Shown here piece by piece: positions 33,408 through 40,773 of a stretch of 41,474 nt of DNA. The notes under the pieces were generated by a model. The model was not told where the DNA came from. It did not search any database and was given only the letters and a program-made list of their open reading frames with translations. The DNA lies in contig JAPPGA010000015.1 in assembly GCA_028821515.1 (NCBI GenBank), forward strand, positions 22,634 to 64,107, written 5' to 3'. The stretch is from Gammaproteobacteria bacterium (lineage in GTDB: Bacteria; Pseudomonadota; Gammaproteobacteria; Pseudomonadales; Azotimanducaceae). The first letter of the stretch is position 1; the number at the start of each line of letters is the position of its first letter. The position numbers were made by a program, and so were the translations under genes.

Positions 33408-33758
33408 TTACAGCAGTGCTTCCACCTTCACGGAAGGACGCGCGATGACGGCGCGCACTCCACGCACGACCACGGGCCGTTGCATCAGCCTGGGGTGCTC
33501 AAGGAGCAGGGCGACGACGGCATCTTCTGTGGTGTAGTCCGCTGCATCCAGTCCAAGGTCCTTGAAGTTCCTGTCCTTGCGCACGAGTTCTGCCGGTGGT
33601 TCCTCGACCATGGCAATGAACTCTCGCAACGTTGATTCGCTCAAGGGCTGCTTGATGTAGTTGACGACATCGAACTCGACGTCACGCTCGCGCAGGATCT
33701 CCAGCGCGCCGCGCGACTGGCCTCAGCCAGGGTTGTGGTAGAGGATGATCCGGTCCAT
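33408..33758 (-). CDS. ArsC/YfgD-family thiol reductase, probable selenoprotein (in-frame UGA at Cys12 position)
   Basis: Reading from ATG 33758, the protein is MDRIILYHNPG-[UGA]-GQSRGALEILRERD and continues in the same frame through KQPLSESTLREF to the stop at 33408: 116 residues, matching the 115-119 of YfgD-like ArsC proteins. UGA at 33723-33725 is codon 12, the exact position of the catalytic Cys in YHNPxCxxSR. The rest is intact: RKDRNFKDLGL, MQRPVVV and ARPSVKVEALL. AAGGAG lies 6 nt before the ATG, so initiation upstream of the UGA is well supported. Selenocysteine is the best explanation; a nonsense mutation or sequencing error is the alternative. Calling only the part after UGA (from TTG 33644) would lose the active site. 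Likely an arsenate or other thiol-dependent reductase. Confidence 0.85.
33689..33720 (-). promoter_or_regulatory. SECIS-like hairpins just after the in-frame UGA
   Basis: Two mutually exclusive folds start right after the UGA. Fold A (33701-33720) reads CCAG-U-CGCG-CGG-CGCG-CUGG: a perfect 8-bp stem with one bulged U and a CGG loop, recalling the bulged U of the E. coli fdhF SECIS. Fold B (33689-33708) is CGCGC-U-GG-AGAU-CC-U-GCGCG: 5 bp, a U.U mismatch, 2 bp and an AGAU loop about 23 nt after the UGA, a spacing usual for bacterial SECIS. Both loops contain G. Confidence 0.55.
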
Positions 33759-33764
33759 GGTGCT

Positions 33765-33770
33765 CTCCTT
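33765..33770 (-). promoter_or_regulatory. Shine-Dalgarno of the ArsC-family gene
   Basis: AAGGAG on the minus strand with a 6-nt spacer to ATG 33758. It decides the start: translation begins 11 codons before the UGA rather than after it. Confidence 0.85.
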
Positions 33771-33857
33771 CCATGCAGGGGTCGAGTATAGCCCCGCGTG
33801 GGCCTTTGCGCGGACCGGCCTGCCTGAAGGTTGTCCTCGGTGCCGTGCGCCTGGGGC

Positions 33858-34313
33858 TCAGGGATCCTCGGCTTCCCAATACGGGGGGTTGTTCAGCGGC
33901 CCGGGCGACTGTCCAAGCTGGATCAGGAGACCGTGTGCGCTTCTGGGCGAGATGAAGGCATCGATGCCCTGGGAATCGTCGAAGTGCTTGTCGACGACGC
34001 GGACCCCGCGACTCTCGAGGTCGCGCGCCCTGTTCTCGAGATCGGGCGTCTGCAACGTCAGGTGGTGGAACCCTTCGCCGCGCCTTTCAAGGAACCTGGC
34101 GAGAAATCCATCCGGGTTGATCGGTTCCAGCAGTTCAATGCAGAAATCGTGTAGGTCGAATAGGCCAAGACGGAAGTCCCCCGAGTGGTGATCGCGCGTG
34201 TAGCGGTGTTTCGCTCCCAGGATATCCTCGAAAAAAACGCGGGCGTCCTCGATGCTGTGCACGGCGATGCCAATATGGTCCAGGCGGCCGAGCGGTTCGT
34301 CCTTCGTCGTCAC
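33858..34313 (-). CDS. VOC-family protein, methylmalonyl-CoA epimerase-like
   Basis: 151 residues with two beta-alpha-beta-beta-beta modules: LDHIGIAVHSIEDARVFFEDILG at the start and GFHHLTLQTPDLENRARDLESRG in the middle. Metal ligands are visible as His13 (DHIGIAV), Glu in CIELLEP, His in FHHLTL and a late acidic residue position. The length and pattern resemble methylmalonyl-CoA epimerase, but short VOC enzymes are hard to separate. GTG at 34313 is the start with no obvious Shine-Dalgarno. Confidence 0.8.
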   Translation of the reverse strand: MTTKDEPLGRLDHIGIAVHSIEDARVFFEDILGAKHRYTRDHHSGDFRLGLFDLHDFCIELLEPINPDGFLARFLERRGEGFHHLTLQTPDLENRARDLESRGVRVVDKHFDDSQGIDAFISPRSAHGLLIQLGQSPGPLNNPPYWEAEDP

Positions 34314-34362
34314 TTGTTGTCCCCCGTGAGTCCAGGAAGCCCCGCTATTCTAGCGGCGCGGG

Positions 34363-34740
34363 CTACGCCGGCGAGCGCCTGGGCGGAAAGCGCCACCATG
34401 CCCACATGACGAGCAGCCCGAACACCGTGTGGAGGGCAATGAACGCCCAGGCGGGCAGGTCGAAATAGAGGATCTGGTACAGCCAGTACTGGATGAAGCT
34501 GCCTTCGTAGGTGGGTTGGCCATGCTGGATTCGAAGCCACATCTCAAGCGTAGTCAGGGGACAGACCATGCCTAGCCAGGTCTGCACGACGACAAAGCCG
34601 ATGGCGGCGAGATGCGTGCCCCGAAACCACAGGTTGCGTATCCACGCCCATCCGAGATGGCCGCCGCAGACTGTCAACACCAGCCCGACCACGACGAAGG
34701 CAACGAATAGCACGTGAGTCACGAGCACGATATCGGCCAT
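34363..34740 (-). CDS. DUF2784 membrane protein
   Basis: About 125 residues with four hydrophobic helices (for example VLVTHVLFVAFVVVGLVLTV and the segment AFIALHTVFGLLVMWAWW) and the family hallmark GMVCPLTTLEMWLR followed by SFIQYWLYQILYFDLPAW. Function unknown for the family. ATG 34740 chosen; GTG 34761 is possible and adds seven residues. Confidence 0.82.
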   Translation of the reverse strand: MADIVLVTHVLFVAFVVVGLVLTVCGGHLGWAWIRNLWFRGTHLAAIGFVVVQTWLGMVCPLTTLEMWLRIQHGQPTYEGSFIQYWLYQILYFDLPAWAFIALHTVFGLLVMWAWWRFPPRRSPA

Positions 34741-34839
34741 GTGTAGATTGACGGACTGCACCGTCGCTATGGCCTCGCGGCCGGGACAACGGGAGAACCC
34801 ACTACGCTGAACGGGTGCATTGGTTTAGTGTAGCCCCAA

Positions 34840-34865
34840 GCGCGAGTGTCGCGGACACCTCGCGC
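34840..34865. repeat. Degenerate palindrome related to the dispersed element
   Basis: GCGCGAGTGTC (34840-34850) pairs with GACACCTCGCGC (34854-34865) with one bulge around GCG, followed by ACCTTCAGA. The GACACC-CTCGCGCACC core resembles the folK array. It lies 20 bp upstream of sdhE. Confidence 0.4.
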
Positions 34866-34885
34866 ACCTTCAGACAGCGGGTGGA

Positions 34886-35149
34886 GTGCAGGTGGACGAG
34901 GGCCAGGAGCTACGGCGCGTACGTTGGCGCAGCCGGCGCGGCATGCTGGAACTGGATCTCTTCCTGGTGCCCTTTGCCGAGAGTTGCTATTCCGACCTGT
35001 CACCGGCCGACCGCGCGGCTTTTCGCCATCTCCTTGACCGCGAGGACTGGGAGATCCTGGATTGGTTGCGACAGGACTGCGCGCCGGCTCCCGGCCTGGC
35101 AGGTATCGTGAAACGCGTCAGGCGAGCAGCTTGTCGGCCAGTGCCTTGA
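34886..35149 (+). CDS. sdhE: FAD assembly factor SdhE
   Basis: 87 residues, the family length. RRVRWRSRRGMLELDLFLVPFAE contains the RGxxE motif needed to attach FAD covalently to SdhA, and the end of the fold shows LLDREDWEILDWL. Start GTG 34886 or GTG 34892; no ATG is available. Its 3' end overlaps the convergent aldolase gene by 32 bp. No sdh genes are in the window, as is usual for this gene. Confidence 0.92.
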   Translation: MQVDEGQELRRVRWRSRRGMLELDLFLVPFAESCYSDLSPADRAAFRHLLDREDWEILDWLRQDCAPAPGLAGIVKRVRRAACRPVP

Positions 35150-35936
35150 GGCGTTCCGTGCCTCCGCTGATGCGCACCCCGGACGCCAACTGCGCGGCGA
35201 GCGTCTCCTCCGTGCAACCGTCCAGGAATGCGATACCGGCGGCCTTGCAGGCATCAAATACCCGTTGCCGGGCGGCGACCACTTCAGGTTCGCCACGACG
35301 CCCATCCTGGAATCCAAGGGACATCGACATGTCCGCAGGCCCCCACTCGGCGAATGCCACCCCCGGCGCACTGGCGGTTTCAAACGCGTTCGCGAGTGCG
35401 CGCCGGTTTTCTATCTTGAGGCCGAGCAGGAGTTCCCCATCCGGATTCAGCGGCCACGGGTCGGCGCGATCCACGTATTGCTGCGGAGTGATTCCCCAGA
35501 TAGCCGCTGCTGCGGCCTGACCGCCGGAACCGCGCGTGCCTCCCCGGAAGGTGTAACGCATCGCCTCGACCACCGCCGCGACCGCTTCGGGGGTTTCCGC
35601 ATGGCAGAGCAGGAAACCGTGCACGCCGATGGCGAGCAACTGGCGTATCTGCCAGGCATTCGCCCTAACAAGGTCTGGGTCCCGGCCCTCGAAAGGCAAT
35701 TCCACGAGGACGACGGGCGTCGGTGTGCGCACCGATGCCATGCCCTGCATGAACCGGTTCAGTCCCGGGATGTCGAGCGGGCCGTGCTCCATGCCGATAT
35801 TGATGTAGTCGGCCCAGGTATCCGCCATCGCCATCCCGGCTTCGAAGGTCAACTCCGCGCCGGTGTGGCTGCCGGTGTAGATAACCGGCCGGTCGTTGGC
35901 CAGGCGCGTCACCACGCCGTTGATTCGGTCAGCCAT
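35118..35936 (-). CDS. HpcH/HpaI-family aldolase
   Basis: 272 residues, TIM-barrel class II pyruvate aldolase family. The conserved core INIGMEHGPLDIPGLNRFM gives the E-H-G-P segment, PVVLVELPFEG, IRQLLAIGVHGFLLCHAETPEAV covers the catalytic and metal region, and LGLKIENRRAL carries the metal-binding Glu. Cleaves 2-keto-4-hydroxy acids to pyruvate and an aldehyde in aromatic or sugar-acid catabolism. ATG 35936. The exact substrate is not known. Confidence 0.87.
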   Translation of the reverse strand: MADRINGVVTRLANDRPVIYTGSHTGAELTFEAGMAMADTWADYINIGMEHGPLDIPGLNRFMQGMASVRTPTPVVLVELPFEGRDPDLVRANAWQIRQLLAIGVHGFLLCHAETPEAVAAVVEAMRYTFRGGTRGSGGQAAAAAIWGITPQQYVDRADPWPLNPDGELLLGLKIENRRALANAFETASAPGVAFAEWGPADMSMSLGFQDGRRGEPEVVAARQRVFDACKAAGIAFLDGCTEETLAAQLASGVRISGGTERLKALADKLLA

Positions 35937-35996
35937 TGCATCTTCCCTTGTCAGGTGGATTCCGCGATACGGGCGTCAACCTCCGAATCGCAGTGC

Positions 35997-36422
35997 TTAC
36001 GCGCCCAGAAGAGGGAGCTTCTTGCGGCGCTGATAGGTCAGTGCCAGTGAAATACAGTGCCTTAGCGGGGCAACCGGGAGTTCGGTGGTCTCCCGGAACA
36101 AGATCGCGCGATTGCCTTCGAATTCGAACGTGTCCGGGTAGATCTCTCTGAATGTCTCAACCAGCCTTGTTCGGCAGTGGAACAACAGCTTGTATTCGTC
36201 GGGCCGCGAGGCCTTCCAGCCCAATCGTATGGTACTGCCGGTGCGTGTCACGTAGCTCGGCTCACCCCACTTCAAGGTTTCCTCGACCTCGCCGACTTCG
36301 GACAACTCTTCGGCGGTACGCAGCACCAGCCCACGTAGGCTATTGGCGCATGTACGTATTGCGGGCGGGTAGGTATCGAAGACAGCGGACACCTCGGGGC
36401 TTGCAGCTAGAACTGGTGACAC
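35997..36422 (-). CDS. DUF1801 domain protein
   Basis: 141 residues with the YdhG-like fold pattern: FDTYPPAIRTCANSLRGLVL, VEETLKWGEPSYVTRTGSTIRLGWKA in two parts, YKLLFHCRTRLVETF, FEFEGNRAILF, and LALTYQRRKKLP. Function of the family is unknown. GTG 36422 as start. A 60-bp gap separates it from the aldolase upstream in coordinates. Confidence 0.82.
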   Translation of the reverse strand: MSPVLAASPEVSAVFDTYPPAIRTCANSLRGLVLRTAEELSEVGEVEETLKWGEPSYVTRTGSTIRLGWKASRPDEYKLLFHCRTRLVETFREIYPDTFEFEGNRAILFRETTELPVAPLRHCISLALTYQRRKKLPLLGA

Positions 36423-36510
36423 TGCTACGGCTCACTTCCCCCTTGCGCTGTCATATCGCGGGGATCTTTCCTGGCTCGAACTCACTTCGAATCACCAGGC
36501 GAACTGCGGT

Positions 36511-37173
36511 TCAGTCGTCCGTCGCTTCTTCGGCCCGGGTGGTGTCGCCGATTCTCGTCGGCCTGTGCCACTTGTCCCGGTTCTCATTGGCCTGGTCGAT
36601 GAGCCGCTGCATGGAATCCATCGTCCGCTCGTCGACCTTCAAGCCGGGCTGGTCAGGGTCGCCGCCCCCGGGGTGGAACTCCAGCAGTTCGGCCCCGTTC
36701 GGGCCGCCGGTGTACTTGTACGGCATGCCGGCGGGAATGAAAAATCCCGATCCCGGCCCGAGACTGCGCCTGCCGACGATGAGTTCGCCATTGGTTACGT
36801 AGTAGAGACAGTCGCCACTTCCAGGATGGCTGTGACGGAACAGTGGAAAACCGGGGCCGACCCAAATGTGGGTCAGGCTGCAACCTTTCCGCGGACGCTT
36901 GCCGCGGTTTTCCATACCGCCCTCGTGGAAGAGTCCCGTAATCACCATGCCACCGGCATAGGACTTGAGGACCTCGGTCATCTTGTCCCGCACTTCCTCT
37001 TCGCCGTACTTCTCGATGAGATCGCTCATTTCCCATCCTGACGTGGCTTTCGACCAGTCCGCGCGTTGCCAGGTGTACTGTTCGTTCATCTCGGGATTGG
37101 CAAAGATCTCGAACCGCCGGCTCGGGAGGTTGCGGGCTTTCGGTTTGTCGACTGTGTCTTTCGTGCTGGCCAT
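36511..37173 (-). CDS. Cupin-domain protein
   Basis: 220 residues. The beta-barrel core carries FRHSHPGSGDCLYYVTNGELIVG, a cupin motif 1 of the form HxH...G with Asp or Glu positions shifted, then GSGFFIPAGMPYKYTGGPNGAELLEFHPG as motif 2. A single cupin plus ~90 N-terminal residues with the segment LIEKYGEEEVRDKMTEVLKS. Probable metal enzyme or small-molecule sensor; no substrate can be assigned. Confidence 0.82.
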   Translation of the reverse strand: MASTKDTVDKPKARNLPSRRFEIFANPEMNEQYTWQRADWSKATSGWEMSDLIEKYGEEEVRDKMTEVLKSYAGGMVITGLFHEGGMENRGKRPRKGCSLTHIWVGPGFPLFRHSHPGSGDCLYYVTNGELIVGRRSLGPGSGFFIPAGMPYKYTGGPNGAELLEFHPGGGDPDQPGLKVDERTMDSMQRLIDQANENRDKWHRPTRIGDTTRAEEATDD

Positions 37174-37323
37174 CTACTCTCCTTTCCTGCCGGAGATAGC
37201 TTAACGCATGTTTGGCCGTGAGTTCGGTTCAGCGCCGCCCTGGAGAGCCTATGGCTGGTCCCTGCGCGGGCCCGGTCGCATGAGGTCGGCCACTATAATC
37301 TGCGCAACCGGGGTGTCGCGACG

Positions 37324-38043
37324 ATGGTGGAACGGGCTAAATCGAATATCGGGGAATTCGGCCGCATCGCACTCCGGGTGCGCGACCTCGGCCTTACCGA
37401 CTACCGGACCGTATTCGACGCGATGCGCGCATTCACCGACGCGCGGGATACGAACTCCACCGACGAGATCTGGCTGACGGAACACGAAGCCGTCTTTACC
37501 CAGGGGCAGGCCGGCAGGCCGGAACACGTGCTGTCGCCCGCGGACATTCCCGTGGTGGCCACGGATCGTGGCGGGCAGGTGACCTATCACGGTCCGGGAC
37601 AGGTCGTCGCCTATACGATGTTCGACATCGGCCGCATGGGAATCGGCGTTCGCGCTCTCGTCGGCGGGATCGAGAGTGCCATGATCGCCGCACTCGGGAA
37701 CTGGAACATCGAGGCTGAGGCGCGAGACGACGCCCGGGGCGTCTACGTCGGGGGGCGCAAGATAGGCGCCCTCGGCTTGCGTGTCCGGCACGGGCGCGCA
37801 TACCACGGCCTCGCGCTGAACGTCGCCATGGATCTCACGCCTTTTTCCCGCATAGATCCCTGCGGCCTTGTAGGAATGGATGTGACGCAGGTTTCCGACG
37901 TCGGCGGTCCTGCTGACCTCGATGTCGCGCGCGCGGCGCTGGTTCGGAAGCTGGCGCTAGGCTTCGGGTTCGACCCCTGCCAGGCGGACCCCAACCGGTG
38001 GATACGCGGCGTTGCAGCTACTGTGCGTGCACCACTTGCCTGA
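37324..38043 (+). CDS. lipB: Lipoyl(octanoyl) transferase
   Basis: 239 residues. Moves octanoyl from ACP to lipoyl domains. The signatures GGQVTYHGPGQVVAY, GRKIGALGLRV (catalytic Lys) and IDPCGLVGMDVTQV (catalytic Cys) are intact. In relatives it follows dacA and ybeD and precedes lipA; here it stands alone, with lipA absent from the window. ATG 37324. Its 3' end overlaps the convergent hydrolase gene by 26 bp. Confidence 0.95.
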   Translation: MVERAKSNIGEFGRIALRVRDLGLTDYRTVFDAMRAFTDARDTNSTDEIWLTEHEAVFTQGQAGRPEHVLSPADIPVVATDRGGQVTYHGPGQVVAYTMFDIGRMGIGVRALVGGIESAMIAALGNWNIEAEARDDARGVYVGGRKIGALGLRVRHGRAYHGLALNVAMDLTPFSRIDPCGLVGMDVTQVSDVGGPADLDVARAALVRKLALGFGFDPCQADPNRWIRGVAATVRAPLA

Positions 38044-38956
38044 GAAACGGGTTCACCGCCTCAAGGAAGCCGGTGGTGTTTTGCGAATGCACGTTATGCC
38101 CGCAGTTCGGTACGGTGACGAGGCGTGCATCAGACAGGGCGCCAATGAGCCGCTCGCCCGACTCGGGCGTGAAGACGTTTGAGTTCGCTCCGCGCACGAC
38201 CAGTACGGGCTGGCGCAGTGCGCCCACGTCGTTGAGATTGATCGGCGTGCGGGAACCCTCCACCCGGCGATGGTCGTTCTTGCTGACGTACTTGCCGTCG
38301 GCGCGCTGGAACAGGTTGTATTTGACCGTTCGCTCGACGTGCTCCCGCTTGCGGTACGGGTCGTAGTCGACGACGTTGTCGATGAACTGGTCCGGGTCGT
38401 CGAACTCGCGGTTGCTGCGAATGAAATTGCGGATCGTCCTGCCGCCGCCGGGGTTCATTTCGGGGCCGGAGTCAACGAGGACCAGCGCCCGCGCGAAGGC
38501 CGGTTCCCTGAGGGCGGCCAGCAGGGCGACGCGGCCACCCATCGAGTGGCCGACGACGATTGGCCGTGCAAGTTCGCGGTCTCGGGCGAACGCGATCGCG
38601 TCGTCCGCCATCGCAGCCGTCGAGTAGTCAAGTTCGCGGCTCCACTCGGAGTCTCCGTGGCCGCGCTGGTCGAGCGCGAACACGTGGTGGGAAGACGCGA
38701 GGGCGAGACTGACGAGATCCCACGAGTGGGAGGATTGGTTGGTTCCGTGCAGCAGCAGTATCGGCGGCGCCCCAGGGGGTCCCCACTCCGTGAAGTGGAA
38801 TCGGAGTCGGCGCACGACGGTCTGCCGGGACCGGTAGGCGATGTCCCGGCTGTGCGAAATGCCGAGATCCGCTGCGCTATGGCACAGGCTGCGGAACTCG
38901 TCGGTGCCGGTCATCTCGTGGGGAGAAAGGTCCGTTGCGAATTCGTTCTGGTACAT
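38018..38956 (-). CDS. Alpha/beta hydrolase
   Basis: 312 residues. Oxyanion region LLLHGTNQSSHSWD, nucleophile elbow GHSMGGRVAL, acid in VVRGANSNVF-x(n) or nearby Asp, and the catalytic His in PNCGHNVHSQN. The sequence FALDQRGHGDSEW is typical of the epoxide-hydrolase/haloperoxidase branch. Cytosolic, substrate unknown. ATG 38956. Confidence 0.9.
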   Translation of the reverse strand: MYQNEFATDLSPHEMTGTDEFRSLCHSAADLGISHSRDIAYRSRQTVVRRLRFHFTEWGPPGAPPILLLHGTNQSSHSWDLVSLALASSHHVFALDQRGHGDSEWSRELDYSTAAMADDAIAFARDRELARPIVVGHSMGGRVALLAALREPAFARALVLVDSGPEMNPGGGRTIRNFIRSNREFDDPDQFIDNVVDYDPYRKREHVERTVKYNLFQRADGKYVSKNDHRRVEGSRTPINLNDVGALRQPVLVVRGANSNVFTPESGERLIGALSDARLVTVPNCGHNVHSQNTTGFLEAVNPFLRQVVHAQ

Positions 38957-39099
38957 CGATTGCCTGGTCGGCGGCGCCCTGATCGGAAGTCGGCGAAGTG
39001 TATCTTTTGTGGCCTGACCCTGCCGCTATCGACCCGACAGCACCACGAAACCCTACCCGTCCCGGACCCTGCGCCGTGCGTGGCGTTCTGCCGCAGGGT

Positions 39100-39978
39100 T
39101 CATAGCGTGGTGAGCAGCGCCACGAGCAACCTGACCTGCGTGTCGTCGAGCCGCTCGCCGAACGCCGGCATCTGGCCATTCCTCCCGATGGCGATGGAAT
39201 GCCGTATGGCCTCGATGTCGCCGCCATAGAGATGGACATCGTCGGTGAGGTCAGGTGCGCCGAGTAGCGGGTTGCCGGTGCCGTCCGCTCCGTGGCACGC
39301 CGCGCAGAACTGCTGGTAGGCGGTTTGGCCCGCGTGGTTCTCCGCCGCTCTCCGCGACAACGCCAGCGTGTAGTCCGCGAGCTGGTCTACGCCGTCTTCC
39401 CCGAGCACCTGCAGCCAGCCGATCATGACCGCGTGGCGTCCGTCCCGAATCGACTGTTCGATCTGCTCGGCGCTTTCGCCCCACTGCCATGCGTCATCCG
39501 TGAGGTCTGGAAAGTAGGGGGTCAGTCCCTTCGCGTCGTAACCGTGGCAGACCGCGCAGTTGCGATCGTAGACGCGCTGGGCGGACGCCATGAGCGCGCG
39601 GTCCTGCGAGAGCTCCTCGATGGCCGTCTCGGCCGCCAGTCGCCGCGCCAGCCCGAACTCGCTTTCGAAGGTTTCAATGCTGCTCTTGAGCTCGCCTCCC
39701 TGGGACCATCGCAATGCGCCCGCGTGACTGCCGAGGCCGGGATACAGCATGAGGTATATGACGGAGATGACGAGCGAGCCGAAGATGAGCCAGAACCACC
39801 AGATGGGCGCGGGGTGCTCGCCCTCGCGCAGTTCTCCGTCCCAGACCGGCGAATCCTGTTCGGCGTGCGTGTCGGCGGCAAAGTAGACGCTGTAGATCAG
39901 CCAGCCGAGACCGGCCAGGCTCGCGACCGTGAGGGTGGCGATCCATCCTGTCCAGAAGTCACTGGGCAATTCAGCCAC
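39100..39978 (-). CDS. ccoP: Cytochrome cbb3 oxidase subunit III, di-heme
   Basis: 292 residues. Two hydrophobic helices near the N-terminus (WIATLTVASLAGLGWLIYSVYF and the WWFWLIFGSLVISVIYLML region), then two cytochrome c domains with CAVCH (141-145) and CAACH (225-229). Passes electrons from soluble cytochromes to CcoO and CcoN. GTG 39978 overlaps the ccoQ stop by 8 bp and fits the family N-terminus (AELPSDFWTGWIA); the frame runs 17 codons further upstream without support. Confidence 0.93.
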   Translation of the reverse strand: MAELPSDFWTGWIATLTVASLAGLGWLIYSVYFAADTHAEQDSPVWDGELREGEHPAPIWWFWLIFGSLVISVIYLMLYPGLGSHAGALRWSQGGELKSSIETFESEFGLARRLAAETAIEELSQDRALMASAQRVYDRNCAVCHGYDAKGLTPYFPDLTDDAWQWGESAEQIEQSIRDGRHAVMIGWLQVLGEDGVDQLADYTLALSRRAAENHAGQTAYQQFCAACHGADGTGNPLLGAPDLTDDVHLYGGDIEAIRHSIAIGRNGQMPAFGERLDDTQVRLLVALLTTL

Positions 39979-40153
39979 GGGTATCCCCTTGCGTGGAATC
40001 GCTGCCGGTATCGCGATCCGGGCTTTCATCCTCCAGGGGAATCCGTGCCGAGCGGTCGATGAATTCGTCCGTCGACCGGTAGAAGACCCAGGCCGCCAGC
40101 ACGACCATGAACAGCATCACGAGCATGTCGCCGATGAAGATGAACCAGGTCAT
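39971..40153 (-). CDS. ccoQ: Cytochrome cbb3 oxidase subunit IV
   Basis: 60 residues with a single membrane helix (FIFIGDMLVMLFMVVLAAWVF) and a charged tail. Stabilises the cbb3 complex. The ATG (40153) overlaps the ccoO stop by 4 bp, and its stop overlaps ccoP by 8 bp. Confidence 0.85.
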   Translation of the reverse strand: MTWFIFIGDMLVMLFMVVLAAWVFYRSTDEFIDRSARIPLEDESPDRDTGSDSTQGDTRG

Positions 40154-40773
40154 GGGGCCTCTCCCGGCGCGACGCCGAGTACCTGCAGGTAGGCGACGAG
40201 CGCGTCGACCTCCAGCATCCCGGAGAGCGCCTCGGGTGCGTTTGCGATCTGCTCTTCGGTGTAGGGATGCCCCAGCAACTTCAAGGCCCGCATCTTGCGC
40301 TGGATGTCGCCGGCGGCATCGGCCGGCCTTTCACCCAGCCACGGATAGGCGGGCATGATGGAATTCGGGACCACGCTGCGCGGGTCGAGCAGGTGCAACC
40401 GATGCCACAGGTCGGTATAGCGGCCGCCCACGCGGTGCAGGTCCGGCCCGGTGCGCTTCGACCCCCACAGGAACGGCCGGTCGTAGGCGGACTCTCCGGC
40501 CCGGGAATACGGTCCGTAGCGTTTGATCTCGGCGAGTAGCGGCCGCACCTGCTGCGAATGACAGGTGCTGCAGCCTTCGCGGATGTAGATGTCGCGGCCG
40601 GTCAGCTCCAACGGGCCGTAGGGCATTCTGCCGGCATCAGGCGCCGCCAGCGATTCCTGCATAACGCTCGGCAGGACCTGCACCAGCCCGCCGATGGCCG
40701 ACACGAACAGGATGCCGAAAATGAGCAGGCCCGCATTCTCTTCCAGCTTCCTGTGCAAACCGATGGCGTTCAT
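40150..40773 (-). CDS. ccoO: Cytochrome cbb3 oxidase subunit II, mono-heme
   Basis: 207 residues. N-terminal membrane helix (GLLIFGILFVSAIGGLVQVLP), then a cytochrome c domain with CSTCH at 68-72 and the typical YIREGCSTCHSQQVRP context, GSKRTGPDLHRVGGRY and PNSIMPAYPWL (axial Met). ATG 40773 overlaps the ccoN stop by 4 bp. The frame is open upstream but there it is a shadow of ccoN. Confidence 0.95.
   Translation of the reverse strand: MNAIGLHRKLEENAGLLIFGILFVSAIGGLVQVLPSVMQESLAAPDAGRMPYGPLELTGRDIYIREGCSTCHSQQVRPLLAEIKRYGPYSRAGESAYDRPFLWGSKRTGPDLHRVGGRYTDLWHRLHLLDPRSVVPNSIMPAYPWLGERPADAAGDIQRKMRALKLLGHPYTEEQIANAPEALSGMLEVDALVAYLQVLGVAPGEAP

Noticed and set aside
33408-33644. A separate 78-residue protein starting at TTG 33644
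   Set aside because: It lacks the active-site half; the frame continues upstream through UGA to an ATG with a strong Shine-Dalgarno.
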